36,427 nt of DNA from Ascoidea tarda (nom. inval.) (taxonomy: Eukaryota > Ascomycota > Saccharomycetes > Ascoideales > Ascoideaceae): the NCBI GenBank assembly GCA_030560485.1, contig JAKTTS010000103.1, positions 1-36,427 on the forward strand, in the 5' to 3' direction. The notes under the pieces were generated by a model, which had not been told where the DNA came from, did not search any database, and was given only the letters and a program-made list of their open reading frames with translations. Numbering within the stretch: position 1 is the first letter of the stretch; the number at the start of each line of letters is the position of its first letter. The position numbers were made by a program, and so were the translations under genes. Shown here piece by piece: positions 26,666-36,273 of the stretch.

Positions 26666-29577
26666 GAAGAAAAACTAGATCTGCAAATATATCCTTTGAT
26701 AATACTGAAACTTTCGATTCCCTACCAACTTCAACTCCATTCAAAGCTGATAAACTATTTACAAACATTGACAGTAATAATTATAACAAAAAAAACAATA
26801 ACCAAAACAATAATTTGGAATCAATAACAAATCCTCTAAAATATCAACAAGAATCAATTGATAATTTAAAGTCTGAAAACATAGGCTTGAAACTAAAAAT
26901 TAAAACCTTAACTGAATACTTGAAAAAAAATACTTCTTCATCATTGAATAATTTAATTCTAGAAAATTCAGATTTAAAAGTCACTATAAATGATTTAAAA
27001 TTAAAACTAAACAACCTAAATTCAACCACCAATAATAATCAAAATATAAATGAAATTAAAAAACTTAAACAACAATTGGATCAAAAATCTTCTCTAGTCG
27101 AGACCCTTCAGGATACATTATTGAATAATTCAAATAATGAAAAAGAATTATCAAATTTAAATAACCAAATCAAATCTCTAAAAAAACAAATCAATATTAA
27201 CCAAAATGAAATTTCTTTAAAAGATAAACGAATCTCATCTTTACAAAATAATATCAAATCTCTCCAAAATGATAAGGAAATTCAAAAAAATAATCTCATC
27301 AATAATAACCAGTCTAGTAATCTCGAGAAGACGAATCAAATTAAAAACTTAAATAACCAGATCGAATCCTTAAATGATCAAAATTTTGATTTGAAAATTC
27401 AAATTAATAATTATAAAAAGGAAAAAAATCTTTTAAATAATAAAATTGACTCACTATCTAAAAATCTATCATTAAAGGATGACAAGTTTAATAATATAAA
27501 TTTAAAGCTAAACTCTTTTAAAAACTTGTTATCAAAAAACGATTTTCAATTAAATAATTTAAAAAGCAATCTAAACGAAAAATTAACCACTATAAAAAAT
27601 TTAAAAGAAAAAAATATAAGTTATGAAAATCAAATTAATTTAGATCAAAATCAAATGGATTTGTTATCTTCAAAGATAGTGTCGTTATCAAATAAATTGG
27701 AAAATTATGAAAATTCAAATATTTTAAATACAAACACTCAAGTTAATAAATTAACTTCTGAAATTGAAAGATTATTAACTTTAGAGGATAATTTGAGAAA
27801 CGAAATTAAAAATTATAAAATCAAAATTCAAGATTTAAACCAAATTATAAAAGAACAAGATAGTATCGTTAATGAAGCTAATAGCTCTTCATTTTTTGAC
27901 AATGTTGAATCGTTGCAAGAAGAAAGGGATCAATTACTTGATGATATTAAATTATATGAAAATCATATAGAAGAATTGGAAAAGGACTTGAACACTTTAG
28001 CGTTAGAGAATGATTCCTTAAGAAACCAACAATCGATGTTGGACAATAACATAATTGAATTGGAGAATCAAATTCAAGTTTTACAAAGAGATTTAAATCA
28101 TATGAATAATCAAAGGAGTAGTAATAATTATCAAAATGATAAAAATTATTTAATAAATGAAATTGAAAATTTGAAAATGGTTATAAATAAATTAGAAAAT
28201 GAGTTGGAATTTGAGAGATTGAATAACAGTACTAATCAATTAAAGAATCTTGATTTAAATAGAGATAATAATGATAATAATAACAACAATAATAATAATA
28301 ATTATGATAATTATGATAATCTAGAGATTAAACGATTATCTGCAAAAAATAATGAATTGGAATTATTAATTAATGATCAAAACGATGCATTTAGCAGCCA
28401 AATTAAAAGTCATGAAAAGAAAATTAAGACATATAAGAATAAATTAAGCGAAAAGGAAAACTTATTAGAAGAATTGGAGAATAAATTCAGTGAAAGCCAA
28501 AAGGAGTTTAAAAGAGAAGTACAAAATAAAGAAAATGAGATTTTGGAATTAGAAAGTGAAGTTTTATCAAAAGAGAATAAAATCAAGTTATTAAATAAAG
28601 AGATTGAAAATGTTCATGAAGATCACCAAACGGATTTTGAGATGCTAAAGAAGAAAAATGAAAATAAAGTCAATTCAGTCAACGAATTGTTAAATAATGA
28701 AATTGAGGAATTGCGGAAAAAACGAGATGAATTGAGTACAAAACTATCAGTTAAAGAATTTGAAAATGATGATTTAACTAGACAATTTGAGAAAATACGA
28801 AATGCAAACAAAGAATATGAGGAAGAGATAATGAGGATTAAAGAAGATATGAAAAAAATGATAGATGAATACAATCGTATTAAAGAACAGAAAAAGGGAG
28901 AATTTAAGGGTAAGGACAAAGAAATTTTGGAATTGAGAAGTGAAAGGGATAGGCTTGAGAGTCAATTGAGAAAATTAAATGAAGATTATAAAATACTAAG
29001 AGAAGATATGGTGAATAAATTTGAGGAATTGTTCAATTCCAAGAAGGAGTTGAACAATGTGATTAATAGACTCAATAGTCAAATTAAGAGTTTGGAGATT
29101 AATAAGGAGGTTGATAACGAGGAAGAAGAAAAACGGTATAGGAATAAATTGATGTTGTTGGATAATCAAATTAAGTATTACCGGAATAAATTTCACGAGC
29201 AGATTTATATTACAAAAGATTTAAAATTTTTGAATTCGTTTATGATAAAGCAGATAAAGAGTTGTAATGAAAATTTGTTATACGATTTAGAGACGTTGGG
29301 AAATGTTGGTATTGAGATTGGAATTGATGGTGAAAATATAAGAGAAACGCCCAAAAGAAAGAAATTCAAAACCGTTGCATTGGCTGTTTTGGCAATGGTT
29401 AGATTAAAGAATCGATATGAAAAGTCAATTAAGCAGAATTTTAAGATGAAGACAATAGTTTCAAATATTGAGAGCAGTCGAAAAGCGTTGATAAATTTGG
29501 GAAATAGTGATAAAAGTGATAAAAGTGATAAAAGTGATAAAAGTGATAAAAGAATAAATTCTAAATATAATCAATGA
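26449..29577 (+). CDS. SPC110: SPC110, spindle pole body gamma-tubulin complex receptor
   Basis: The 1042-residue protein is almost entirely coiled coil, from about residue 130 to 930. It matches Spc110/Pcp1, which anchors gamma-tubulin complexes to the nuclear face of the spindle pole body. A CM1-like motif, QQESIDNLKSENIGLKLKIK (133-152), begins the coil and would bind gamma-tubulin complexes. Near the C terminus, KLMLLDNQIKYYRNKFHEQ and then KRKKFKTVALAVLAMVRLKN (about 968-988) correspond to the PACT/calmodulin-binding region of yeast Spc110 (LSFKTVALLVLACVRMKR), and IESSRKAL matches the following IESSSGR. The N terminus has a long poly-Asn run (43-72) and TP/SP sites suited to Cdk phosphorylation. 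The protein ends with repeated DKS units from a 9-bp repeat. Codons are AT-rich throughout, no CTG. Confidence 0.9.
29508..29556 (+). repeat. 9-bp tandem repeat GATAAAAGT in SPC110
   Basis: Five to six perfect copies at the 3' end of the coding sequence, translating to DKSDKSDKS. Copy number probably varies between strains. Confidence 0.93.
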
Positions 29578-30204
29578 GGCTGATATGGTATAACGTAATA
29601 ATTTTGTTTTGATTTTAATTTTTAATTTTTAATTTTAATTTATGATTTATAGAAGATTTTTTTTAATTTTTAATTTTTAATTTTTATTTTTTATTTTTTG
29701 TTTTTTTATTTTTTTCTAATTTATATTTGTTCAGGATTTTGTTTCAGGATTACTTTTCAATTTCTTGTTTCAAAAATATTTTTTTAAATGCTGTCTTTTT
29801 GAAAGGTTTAAGTTAAAATTCATTTGTATGATTGTTATATAGGATTGGGTTGCATTATGGATAATAGGTTTTAATATATTATTTAATAAAGTTGAATTAA
29901 TATGGTAATTGATAGTGGTAATAAAGACAATAATAGGTAATTGAAAAAGGATGTTAAAAAATGATAGGTAGTTGAAATAGAGTTTGAGGAGGCATAAAAC
30001 AAGGATAAGAGAGAAACGGCAGAATGTGATTGGGTAGAAGAGAACAATACAACCTAGTTAAAGTTTGTTGTTGAGTTTGTTGAAAAGGAATTGATAATAA
30101 AATACCGGTGAGATAAGTTTTGAATTTTAAAATTAAAACAAATTAAAACAATTTAAAACAAACTAAAATAAATTAAAATCAATTGAATTGGATTGAAATA
30201 TTTT
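29578..30204. other. SPC110 3' region, AT-rich repeats
   Basis: (TTTTTAATTTT)n repeats at about 29605-29690, and AAAACAAATTAAAAC-type repeats at about 30130-30180. No gene is seen. Confidence 0.75.
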
Positions 30205-30317
30205 TTAATACAATTTTTCTATTGTTAGTAAATAATCGCCCTTAAAGAAACGCCTAAAAGCTAGTGAATTAGAAAGGGAATGTATTGAAAGAGCTAATTG
30301 GCTGATAGAAGGCTTAC
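30205..30317 (-). other. Candidate terminal exon of an unrecognised minus-strand gene
   Basis: On the minus strand a classic acceptor (a pyrimidine-rich tract ending GATTCCAG at 30318) precedes an open 36-codon frame ending LAFRRFFKGDYLLTIEKLY and a stop. Upstream, at about 30427-30590, is a plausible coding stretch (RKRKSAFSSQNRPTRPDVN, then KEEIQLLHFKL), GC-rich like other 5' ends here, and further up a TATATAT with CACGTG. I could not find a donor that joins them in frame: an in-frame stop separates them. So this may be an unresolved intron-bearing gene, a decayed gene, or chance. I do not recognise the sequence. Confidence 0.3.
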
Positions 30318-30610
30318 CTGGAATCGGAAAGAGGCAACAGAAAAATTGAATGAAGGTGAGCAAGTTAAACAAGATACAAAGCAGATACAGAGCCGGATCA
30401 GAGAGATGCAAAAGTGTCAAATTTTAGATCTGGAGGAAGACCGGATTAGGAGCATTGAGTTTGAAATGAAGGAGTTGGATTTCCTCTTTGGGAGCGGGCG
30501 TGATGTTCACGTCGGGCCTTGTGGGTCTGTTTTGGGAGGAAAATGCAGACTTGCGTTTGCGGAGAGCTAGACGCGTGGATAGCGCAGTATTTTGCAGTAG
30601 TGCGCAGTTG

Positions 30611-30628
30611 CATATATAACAGCACGTG
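30611..30628 (-). promoter_or_regulatory. TATATAT plus CACGTG, candidate minus-strand promoter
   Basis: On the minus strand CACGTG (30623-30628) is followed by TTATATATGC. The spacing is that of a compact yeast promoter reading toward SPC110, into the candidate exons at 30205-30590. Confidence 0.4.
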
Positions 30629-31854
30629 ACATGACTGGAGGGTGGCGAGGGAAGGATGGTGAGAAATACCATGGTGGTGGTAAGAGCAGGGATAAATTCG
30701 TAAATGGTGGTAAATGGTGGAAAGACAGCCGGTCGTATTCGCAGTGGTCAGGTTGGGAGAAGGTTAGCATCAGATAGAATTGATAAGTTGCGATGGTGAA
30801 GATTTGCCCATTGAGCTGGAAGGACCTGAAATTGGATGAAATTTAATCTCAGGTTCAGAATGGGCACGAAGAAACGGGATGGGAACAAATGTAGAAATAC
30901 ATAAATGGATGTGGAAATAACACATATTATGGCAAGAGAGCTGTTGTGATAATTCTCAAGTCAAGATCAACGATGTGAATTTCAAGAGAGAGATGGTTGA
31001 GCCATTAGTAATTCGGTTGACGTTTCAGGTTGTATTATATCTTGAAATGTCAGTGTTGATTAAGGGTGTGCTGATTACGGGTTGTATTTTTATTTGGCTA
31101 TTTTCTTACTTTAGTGATTCCCGGTTTTCAGTTGCGGGCTGTTTATATAAGAATACCTGTTTTGTCTTGTTGAACTGGAAAAAGTTTTTATGAATTGGAC
31201 AAGTTTGTTCAGTGCCAGGATTAGGTTTTGCAGATCATTTCTATCGTTGATACTTGGAGTCTACAACATTGGAAAAACATTGAACAAACAGTTGGCGAAG
31301 ATTTAATAGAGCGAGTTTTAGAGTTTACAGCAGAGAAAAGGTAGGATTAGCATATTGTAATGTCGCAAGATCATATCATTTTGTTTCGTATGAATGAGAC
31401 TAACTCAACTCAAAAAACATAATGCTATAATTAATTCGAATTTGCGTAGATACTGGTATAAAAGCAGTTGTTCAGGCAAAATTCTTTTACAGTCTTGAGC
31501 TGTTTTGATGTGATATTCACGTTATAATATGTTGGAGTAAATGATAAAGTAATATGTGCCTTTTTCAGCACAGGCAAATGAAATAAAGTAAAAAAATTAT
31601 AAATAGGGAGGTTATAATCATTGCATTGGGAGGAGAAGTTTTAGTTATAAGTTCTGCATTTCCACAATCGATAGTAACTTGTTTCGTAATTTCCAATTTA
31701 TTTTTTAGTCAATTCAAATAATTATTTACAAATAATTATTTTAATTAGTGTTTTTAGTTAATAAAATTTAGTGCTGTTTTCGCTATCGCTAAAAATTCTC
31801 TCACTAACATCAGACTGCCTAATGTTAAAAAGTTCAAATTCTTTAAAAGCAGAT
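30629..31854. other. Intergenic sequence without recognisable gene
   Basis: 1.2 kb, with TTTATATAAG at 31142-31151 and GGTATAAAAG at 31456-31465 that look like TATA boxes, but no open frame I can support follows either. A 72-codon frame near 30975 starts at GTG, and its hydrophobic translation resembles nothing known to me. Confidence 0.5.
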
Positions 31855-32163
31855 ATAAATAAGCATAGAGCAGAACTCTAAACACTAGCAGATCCTGTTT
31901 TTGCAAGGTAAGTCACTTGGCGGATTCTGTCTTCACCGATACACCAACAATAGCAAACGTGATATTCTCATAACCAGACGCCGGCAGGCTCCCACTGAGA
32001 AAGGGTGCCACTCATTATTTTCCTCATCCAGCGTCCAAGCAAATAGTGTCCTGAATTAGCTAAACACCACAGTCTCAGCGAGCTGCTACAATGCACAGAG
32101 TTTTGTGCCTGGATATTCTGCGGTACTGACTCCAAACCGAGCGTGTGTTTTCCGTGTCCTCAG
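31855..32163 (+). ncRNA. Candidate spliced non-coding transcript or leader exon (TATA, donor, branch site, acceptor)
   Basis: GATATAAATAAG at about 31852-31862 is a TATA-like start. A perfect donor AAG/GTAAGT follows at 31908, then TACTGAC at 32124-32130 and TTTTCCGTGTCCTCAG ending at 32163, giving a 256-bp intron. No ATG in the short first exon stays open to the donor, so the first exon is non-coding. It could be the 5' leader of the AFI1-like gene, a lncRNA, or a leader for the small frame starting at about 32233. Confidence 0.35.
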
Positions 32164-33245
32164 CGAAACCACGACTGTGAGCCAGCGTGCGCCTGCCCGG
32201 TCACAGCTCGTAATTGCCAGCACGCGTCCTGCTATGCGGCTGTCTACGCAGGTGCTCCGAGCCCGAGCGTCCCAACGGCTGCACAGCTCTACAACACGCG
32301 CTGAGCGCTGGCGCTGCAGGATGCGGCCGGCAACCGGCATTACACGTGTTCCAACACACGCACACGACGGCGGGTATGCGTGCGGACGCAGTCTGGCTCG
32401 CAGGCCCGAGCTGATTATTCTGCTACTCAGCAATGGGCACTGGCGTTTGTTTCGTTTCTCATAAATACCTATCACTTCCTCCTCCATTTTCTTTCTGCTT
32501 TTGCTATCTGCTTTTGCTTTCTGTTTCTTCTTCCCTAAGCGCTGACACTTTTCTCTTTTCTGCTTGCGATTATTTCTACTCCAGACCACATCACCAGAAA
32601 ATCCAGCAAATCCAGCAAATCCAACAATATATATATATATTCTCACGTCTTTCAATTCCATCTTCTCCAACAATTCAGCTCTACGATCTAACCGCCGTCA
32701 CTTTTCCCTCACAACCCTCTCCATATTCACTCTTTGCTAGCTCTCCATCTCTTTCTATTCCTCCTCTTTCTTCTTTCAATTCGTTCATTCCTCACTCCAA
32801 CTCCAACTCGTCCTAATCATCTCATAATAATATTCATCATAATTCCCTTTACTTTTTAAGGCGTTTCTTTAGTCTTCTTTCGTCCTTTTTCTTTTCTTTT
32901 TTCCTCGCTGCTCCATTTAAATTTCCTGTTTTTTACCAGTTTTGTATTGTTTTGTTCAATTTTTCCAATTTTTCTGAAATCTTATTAAACTTTCCAATTT
33001 TTAAATCCACTTTTCCAATTTTTAGATTTCACACTTCAAAATTTACACTTTCCACTCTATCTCACTTTTCACTATTGTAAATGAACTTCTTTTATTTCTA
33101 ATTCTATTCTATCTCACTTTATTATATTATATTATATTACATTAAATTATCACACTCACCACAATCCTCCAATCTTCCAATTCTCATCTCTATCTGCCTA
33201 CCTACCTATACCGTCATCACTCCGTCTCCCATCTCTGCTTTTATT
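32164..33245. other. GC-rich island and long leader upstream of the AFI1-like gene
   Basis: Bases 31970-32460 are GC-rich, with CACGTG at 32343-32348. A 76-codon plus-strand frame at about 32233-32463 starts MRLSTQVLRARASQRLHSST, Arg/Ser-rich like a mitochondrial presequence, but it is most likely a composition artefact. ATATATATATATATAT at 32625-32640 could be the TATA region, and a C/T-rich leader runs to 33245. No other gene is seen. Confidence 0.5.
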
Positions 33246-36104
33246 ATGTTCTCTCCCAATAAAATAATAAAATACCTAGTCTTTTCCGAATTCGACATCA
33301 ATTCAGGCCCAGTAATTAAACAGCAATATCCAACAAAAATCCCTGGTGACCTACCTTATTTTGCCGAATTACTCCTACCTGATCAAATACACACAAGACC
33401 TCAGGATTGGACCATAATCATCCTCCATAAAAACAAACTCAACAACACCTACCAATACCATTCAGATCTATACAACAATCACCAAAATAGCTCACCACTC
33501 GATTACTACAATGATGACAACAACTCCCTCAATCTCGATCTCAATCTCAATCTCGATACACAAATAAATAACGATATCGACAACCTAAACTACAACGATG
33601 ACCAACTATTCATCCTAAACGTAGTAAACACAAGATTCGACCCAAACGTCCCCAGAAACTCAATCATAAGAGGCCTCGCTCTAGCTACTTCCTACCAATT
33701 CTTCCAGATATTTAAGCCTCTCCTACTAATAACCCTAGACCAACTCTTTCTAAACTCCTCTCCTGTCAACTCCCTATCAATCCTTAAAAACCTATACTAC
33801 ACCCTAAATAATATAAATATTCTAAATAACTTGCCCTCAATTAACTTTGAAAAAAAAATACTCCTAAACTCAATCCTAGATTTTCCAATCACTGATTATG
33901 TCAACGACCATTCTTATCTTTTAAATTTACTTAATCCTAACAATAACAATAATAACAACAAAATCCCTGATGCAAATAAATCAAAAACTAAAATCAAAAA
34001 CAAAAATAAAAACAAAAATAACCTCAACTTCTCTTTGATCATCAAAAATAATATCAAAAATAATGTCAAAAGCAACTCTCTACAAATTAAAAACAACAAC
34101 ATCGAAATCTTTGTAAACTACTTGGGCATCAAAATCCCTCTAAGAATCCCCCTTCTACAACTACCCCTATCAATCGGCGAATACTCAATAAGAAACTTCA
34201 TCCAATACTTTCTAAACAGTACCTTGAAATTCTCAAAATTATACCCCGAACTAACCATCTATGGCAAATCAACTCCTCCAATTATCGTTCTAATCAATGC
34301 CTTTTTAACTCATAAAAGAATCTTCTATTTAGGTCACAAAAAACCGGCTAATGAAATTTGCCAATTCATTGTTGCAACAGTAGATTTAATCTCTGGCGGT
34401 GGCTTAATTAATGGAATCCTAAATAAAACTTTCCCCTACATTGATCTATCAAAATACGATCTTATTCAAAATTTACCTTGGTTCTTTGCTGGCACTACCA
34501 ACCCAACTTTTAAATCTCACGATGACTTATGGGACCTCCTATACGACATAGAATCAAACGAATTAGTCCTATCTTCTTCCCTATCTTCCCCTTCTTCCAA
34601 TAACAATATAAATATTAATAACTATACTTTATCATCTCAACAATCCTCCTCTTTTAATCCTATTTCAAATTTAAGATCAAGTAAAAGCTTAAAATCTAAC
34701 AGAAATAGTTGCTATACAAGCTATACAACTTCTTCCTCTTTAGATACAAGCTATAGAAGTAGTGTTAAAAGTGTAGCCTATTCAACTCCATATTCAAATT
34801 CAAGTCAATACAATGATGACGATTTCAATACAAGTGAATCAATAAATGCCATCGACCCATTTTTTCAACCCATTACTTCTATTCACCCAATCCCTTCTTT
34901 ACCTTCTTCAAGATCTTTCAATAACATGAATTTTAATAACTTGACTACTATTAATAGCAATGACACAGGCTTTAATAGCTTTAATAATGGCTTGAATTTT
35001 AACTCCTCACTCTTAAATCGTTCATATAGCTCAAACCATAACAACATCAATAACAATAATGACCTCGATAACCCAATCATTTTAGAAGACGCAAACTTTT
35101 TATCTCAATTACAGTCAATGATGTTATCTAAACAAGATGATCAAACTATTCTATTAATATTTAGACAACATATAAATCAAATTTTAAGAATCTTTCAAAG
35201 TGAAAGTGATCATGAATATTTTACAATGAATTTAAATACTAAATTTAAAAACGCAAACTCAAACTACCTCTATTCTATTCAACCAACATCTTCGGCTTAT
35301 AATATTTTAAATGCAAATATCAACTCTGAAAGTCAAAATAAAAACATAGGAAACAACCAAAATATTTCAAATCAAGACACTTTCAAGCCAATCATCCCCG
35401 GTACAGGTTACTATTGGTCTTCTAAAAGTGACAGAGCAAATGATTTAAAAACGTACTACATTGTTTATAAAAATAGTAAAATCCTTAGCAAAAATAATGA
35501 AGAAAGAATCCTCTCTTATTATTTTGATAAAAAAAATCTTCTTAATGATTTTGATGCATGGCTAGACATTTCCTATCAACTTTCTGTTATTAAAAATAAT
35601 GCAAATCTTCCTGTAGTTAAAATTGTTGAAATTTATTACTCTATATTAAAATACCTAACTTCAAGCGTTTGTGTTGAAAGATTTCTATTATTAACTTACT
35701 TGTTACCTTCTTATTCCTCTAATGATAAAAATGACATGTTTGAAAAGAATGATGGCTTAGAATTAATCACTTTAGGATTGTTTCATAAAGATTCAAGAAT
35801 TAAAAAAATGATTCTTTTGATTTTATTTGAAGTTGAGAAAAATATTATTGGGGATTTAATTTTGAAAAAGGGTTTGAATCCATTTTTAAAACTCGCTTAT
35901 GATGATCTTAAAAAAGCATATAAAAAGAAACAAAGACAAAAATACAAAGAAAAGAGGCAAAAATTAATTCTCAAATCAAAAAGAAATGCTCATTATTTAT
36001 CTAGAAATGAAAATTTAATACCTGTTCAAAAATTTCCTGAAGTAATAGATTCCACGCCACCAAAATATTTTGAAAAATTTAATTTTGATGATTACATATA
36101 TTAG
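33246..36104 (+). CDS. AFI1: DENN-type protein of the AFI1/ANR2 group (Arf3-interacting, SPA domain)
   Basis: The 952-residue protein begins with a uDENN-like segment: KYLVFSEFDINSGPVIKQQYP (about 9-29), then FAELLLPDQIHTRPQDWTII. Next come NVVNTRFDPNVPRNSIIRGLA and KPLLLITLDQLF. The core DENN/SPA region follows at about residues 290-440, with PPIIVLINAFLTHKRIFYLG, FPYIDLSKYDL and WFFAGTTNPTFKSHDDLWDLL. In yeast this family includes Afi1, which binds Arf3 at the bud cortex and supports polarity, and the shorter Anr2 (516 residues). The full length here is nearer Afi1 (about 890), so I favour that, with Anr2 possible. The helical C-terminal third ends in a very basic stretch (KKKQRQKYKEKRQK). 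Asn/Ser-rich linkers lie at about 225-260 and 445-600. No CTG codon, although CTC and CTA are frequent. Confidence 0.75.
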   Translation: MFSPNKIIKYLVFSEFDINSGPVIKQQYPTKIPGDLPYFAELLLPDQIHTRPQDWTIIILHKNKLNNTYQYHSDLYNNHQNSSPLDYYNDDNNSLNLDLNLNLDTQINNDIDNLNYNDDQLFILNVVNTRFDPNVPRNSIIRGLALATSYQFFQIFKPLLLITLDQLFLNSSPVNSLSILKNLYYTLNNINILNNLPSINFEKKILLNSILDFPITDYVNDHSYLLNLLNPNNNNNNNKIPDANKSKTKIKNKNKNKNNLNFSLIIKNNIKNNVKSNSLQIKNNNIEIFVNYLGIKIPLRIPLLQLPLSIGEYSIRNFIQYFLNSTLKFSKLYPELTIYGKSTPPIIVLINAFLTHKRIFYLGHKKPANEICQFIVATVDLISGGGLINGILNKTFPYIDLSKYDLIQNLPWFFAGTTNPTFKSHDDLWDLLYDIESNELVLSSSLSSPSSNNNININNYTLSSQQSSSFNPISNLRSSKSLKSNRNSCYTSYTTSSSLDTSYRSSVKSVAYSTPYSNSSQYNDDDFNTSESINAIDPFFQPITSIHPIPSLPSSRSFNNMNFNNLTTINSNDTGFNSFNNGLNFNSSLLNRSYSSNHNNINNNNDLDNPIILEDANFLSQLQSMMLSKQDDQTILLIFRQHINQILRIFQSESDHEYFTMNLNTKFKNANSNYLYSIQPTSSAYNILNANINSESQNKNIGNNQNISNQDTFKPIIPGTGYYWSSKSDRANDLKTYYIVYKNSKILSKNNEERILSYYFDKKNLLNDFDAWLDISYQLSVIKNNANLPVVKIVEIYYSILKYLTSSVCVERFLLLTYLLPSYSSNDKNDMFEKNDGLELITLGLFHKDSRIKKMILLILFEVEKNIIGDLILKKGLNPFLKLAYDDLKKAYKKKQRQKYKEKRQKLILKSKRNAHYLSRNENLIPVQKFPEVIDSTPPKYFEKFNFDDYIY

Positions 36105-36239
36105 TTCATCATTATATATTAATTATTGATGATTTAATCTCTTTATGAACTTTTTTATGAATTTGCTTTTGATATTTTGCTTTAACTTTAGCTTTTTTAA
36201 TTATTATTCCTTTTTAAATTATTTTTCCAGCTATTTTTT

Positions 36240-36273
<34 letters not shown>

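Noticed and set aside
30305-30325. CTTACCTGG, similar to the 5' end of U1 snRNA
   Set aside because: The preceding bases do not match and no snRNA-like structure or Sm site follows; the motif is better explained as a minus-strand splice acceptor followed by GTAAG.
31237-31960. AT-rich stretch considered as a point centromere
   Set aside because: No CDEI-CDEII-CDEIII arrangement was found, and the lineage probably does not use the Saccharomyces-type centromere.
32086-32673. 195-codon minus-strand frame in the GC-rich island
   Set aside because: Arg/Ala/Ser-rich composition follows the GC content, there is no recognisable motif, and it overlaps splice-like signals and the leader on the plus strand.
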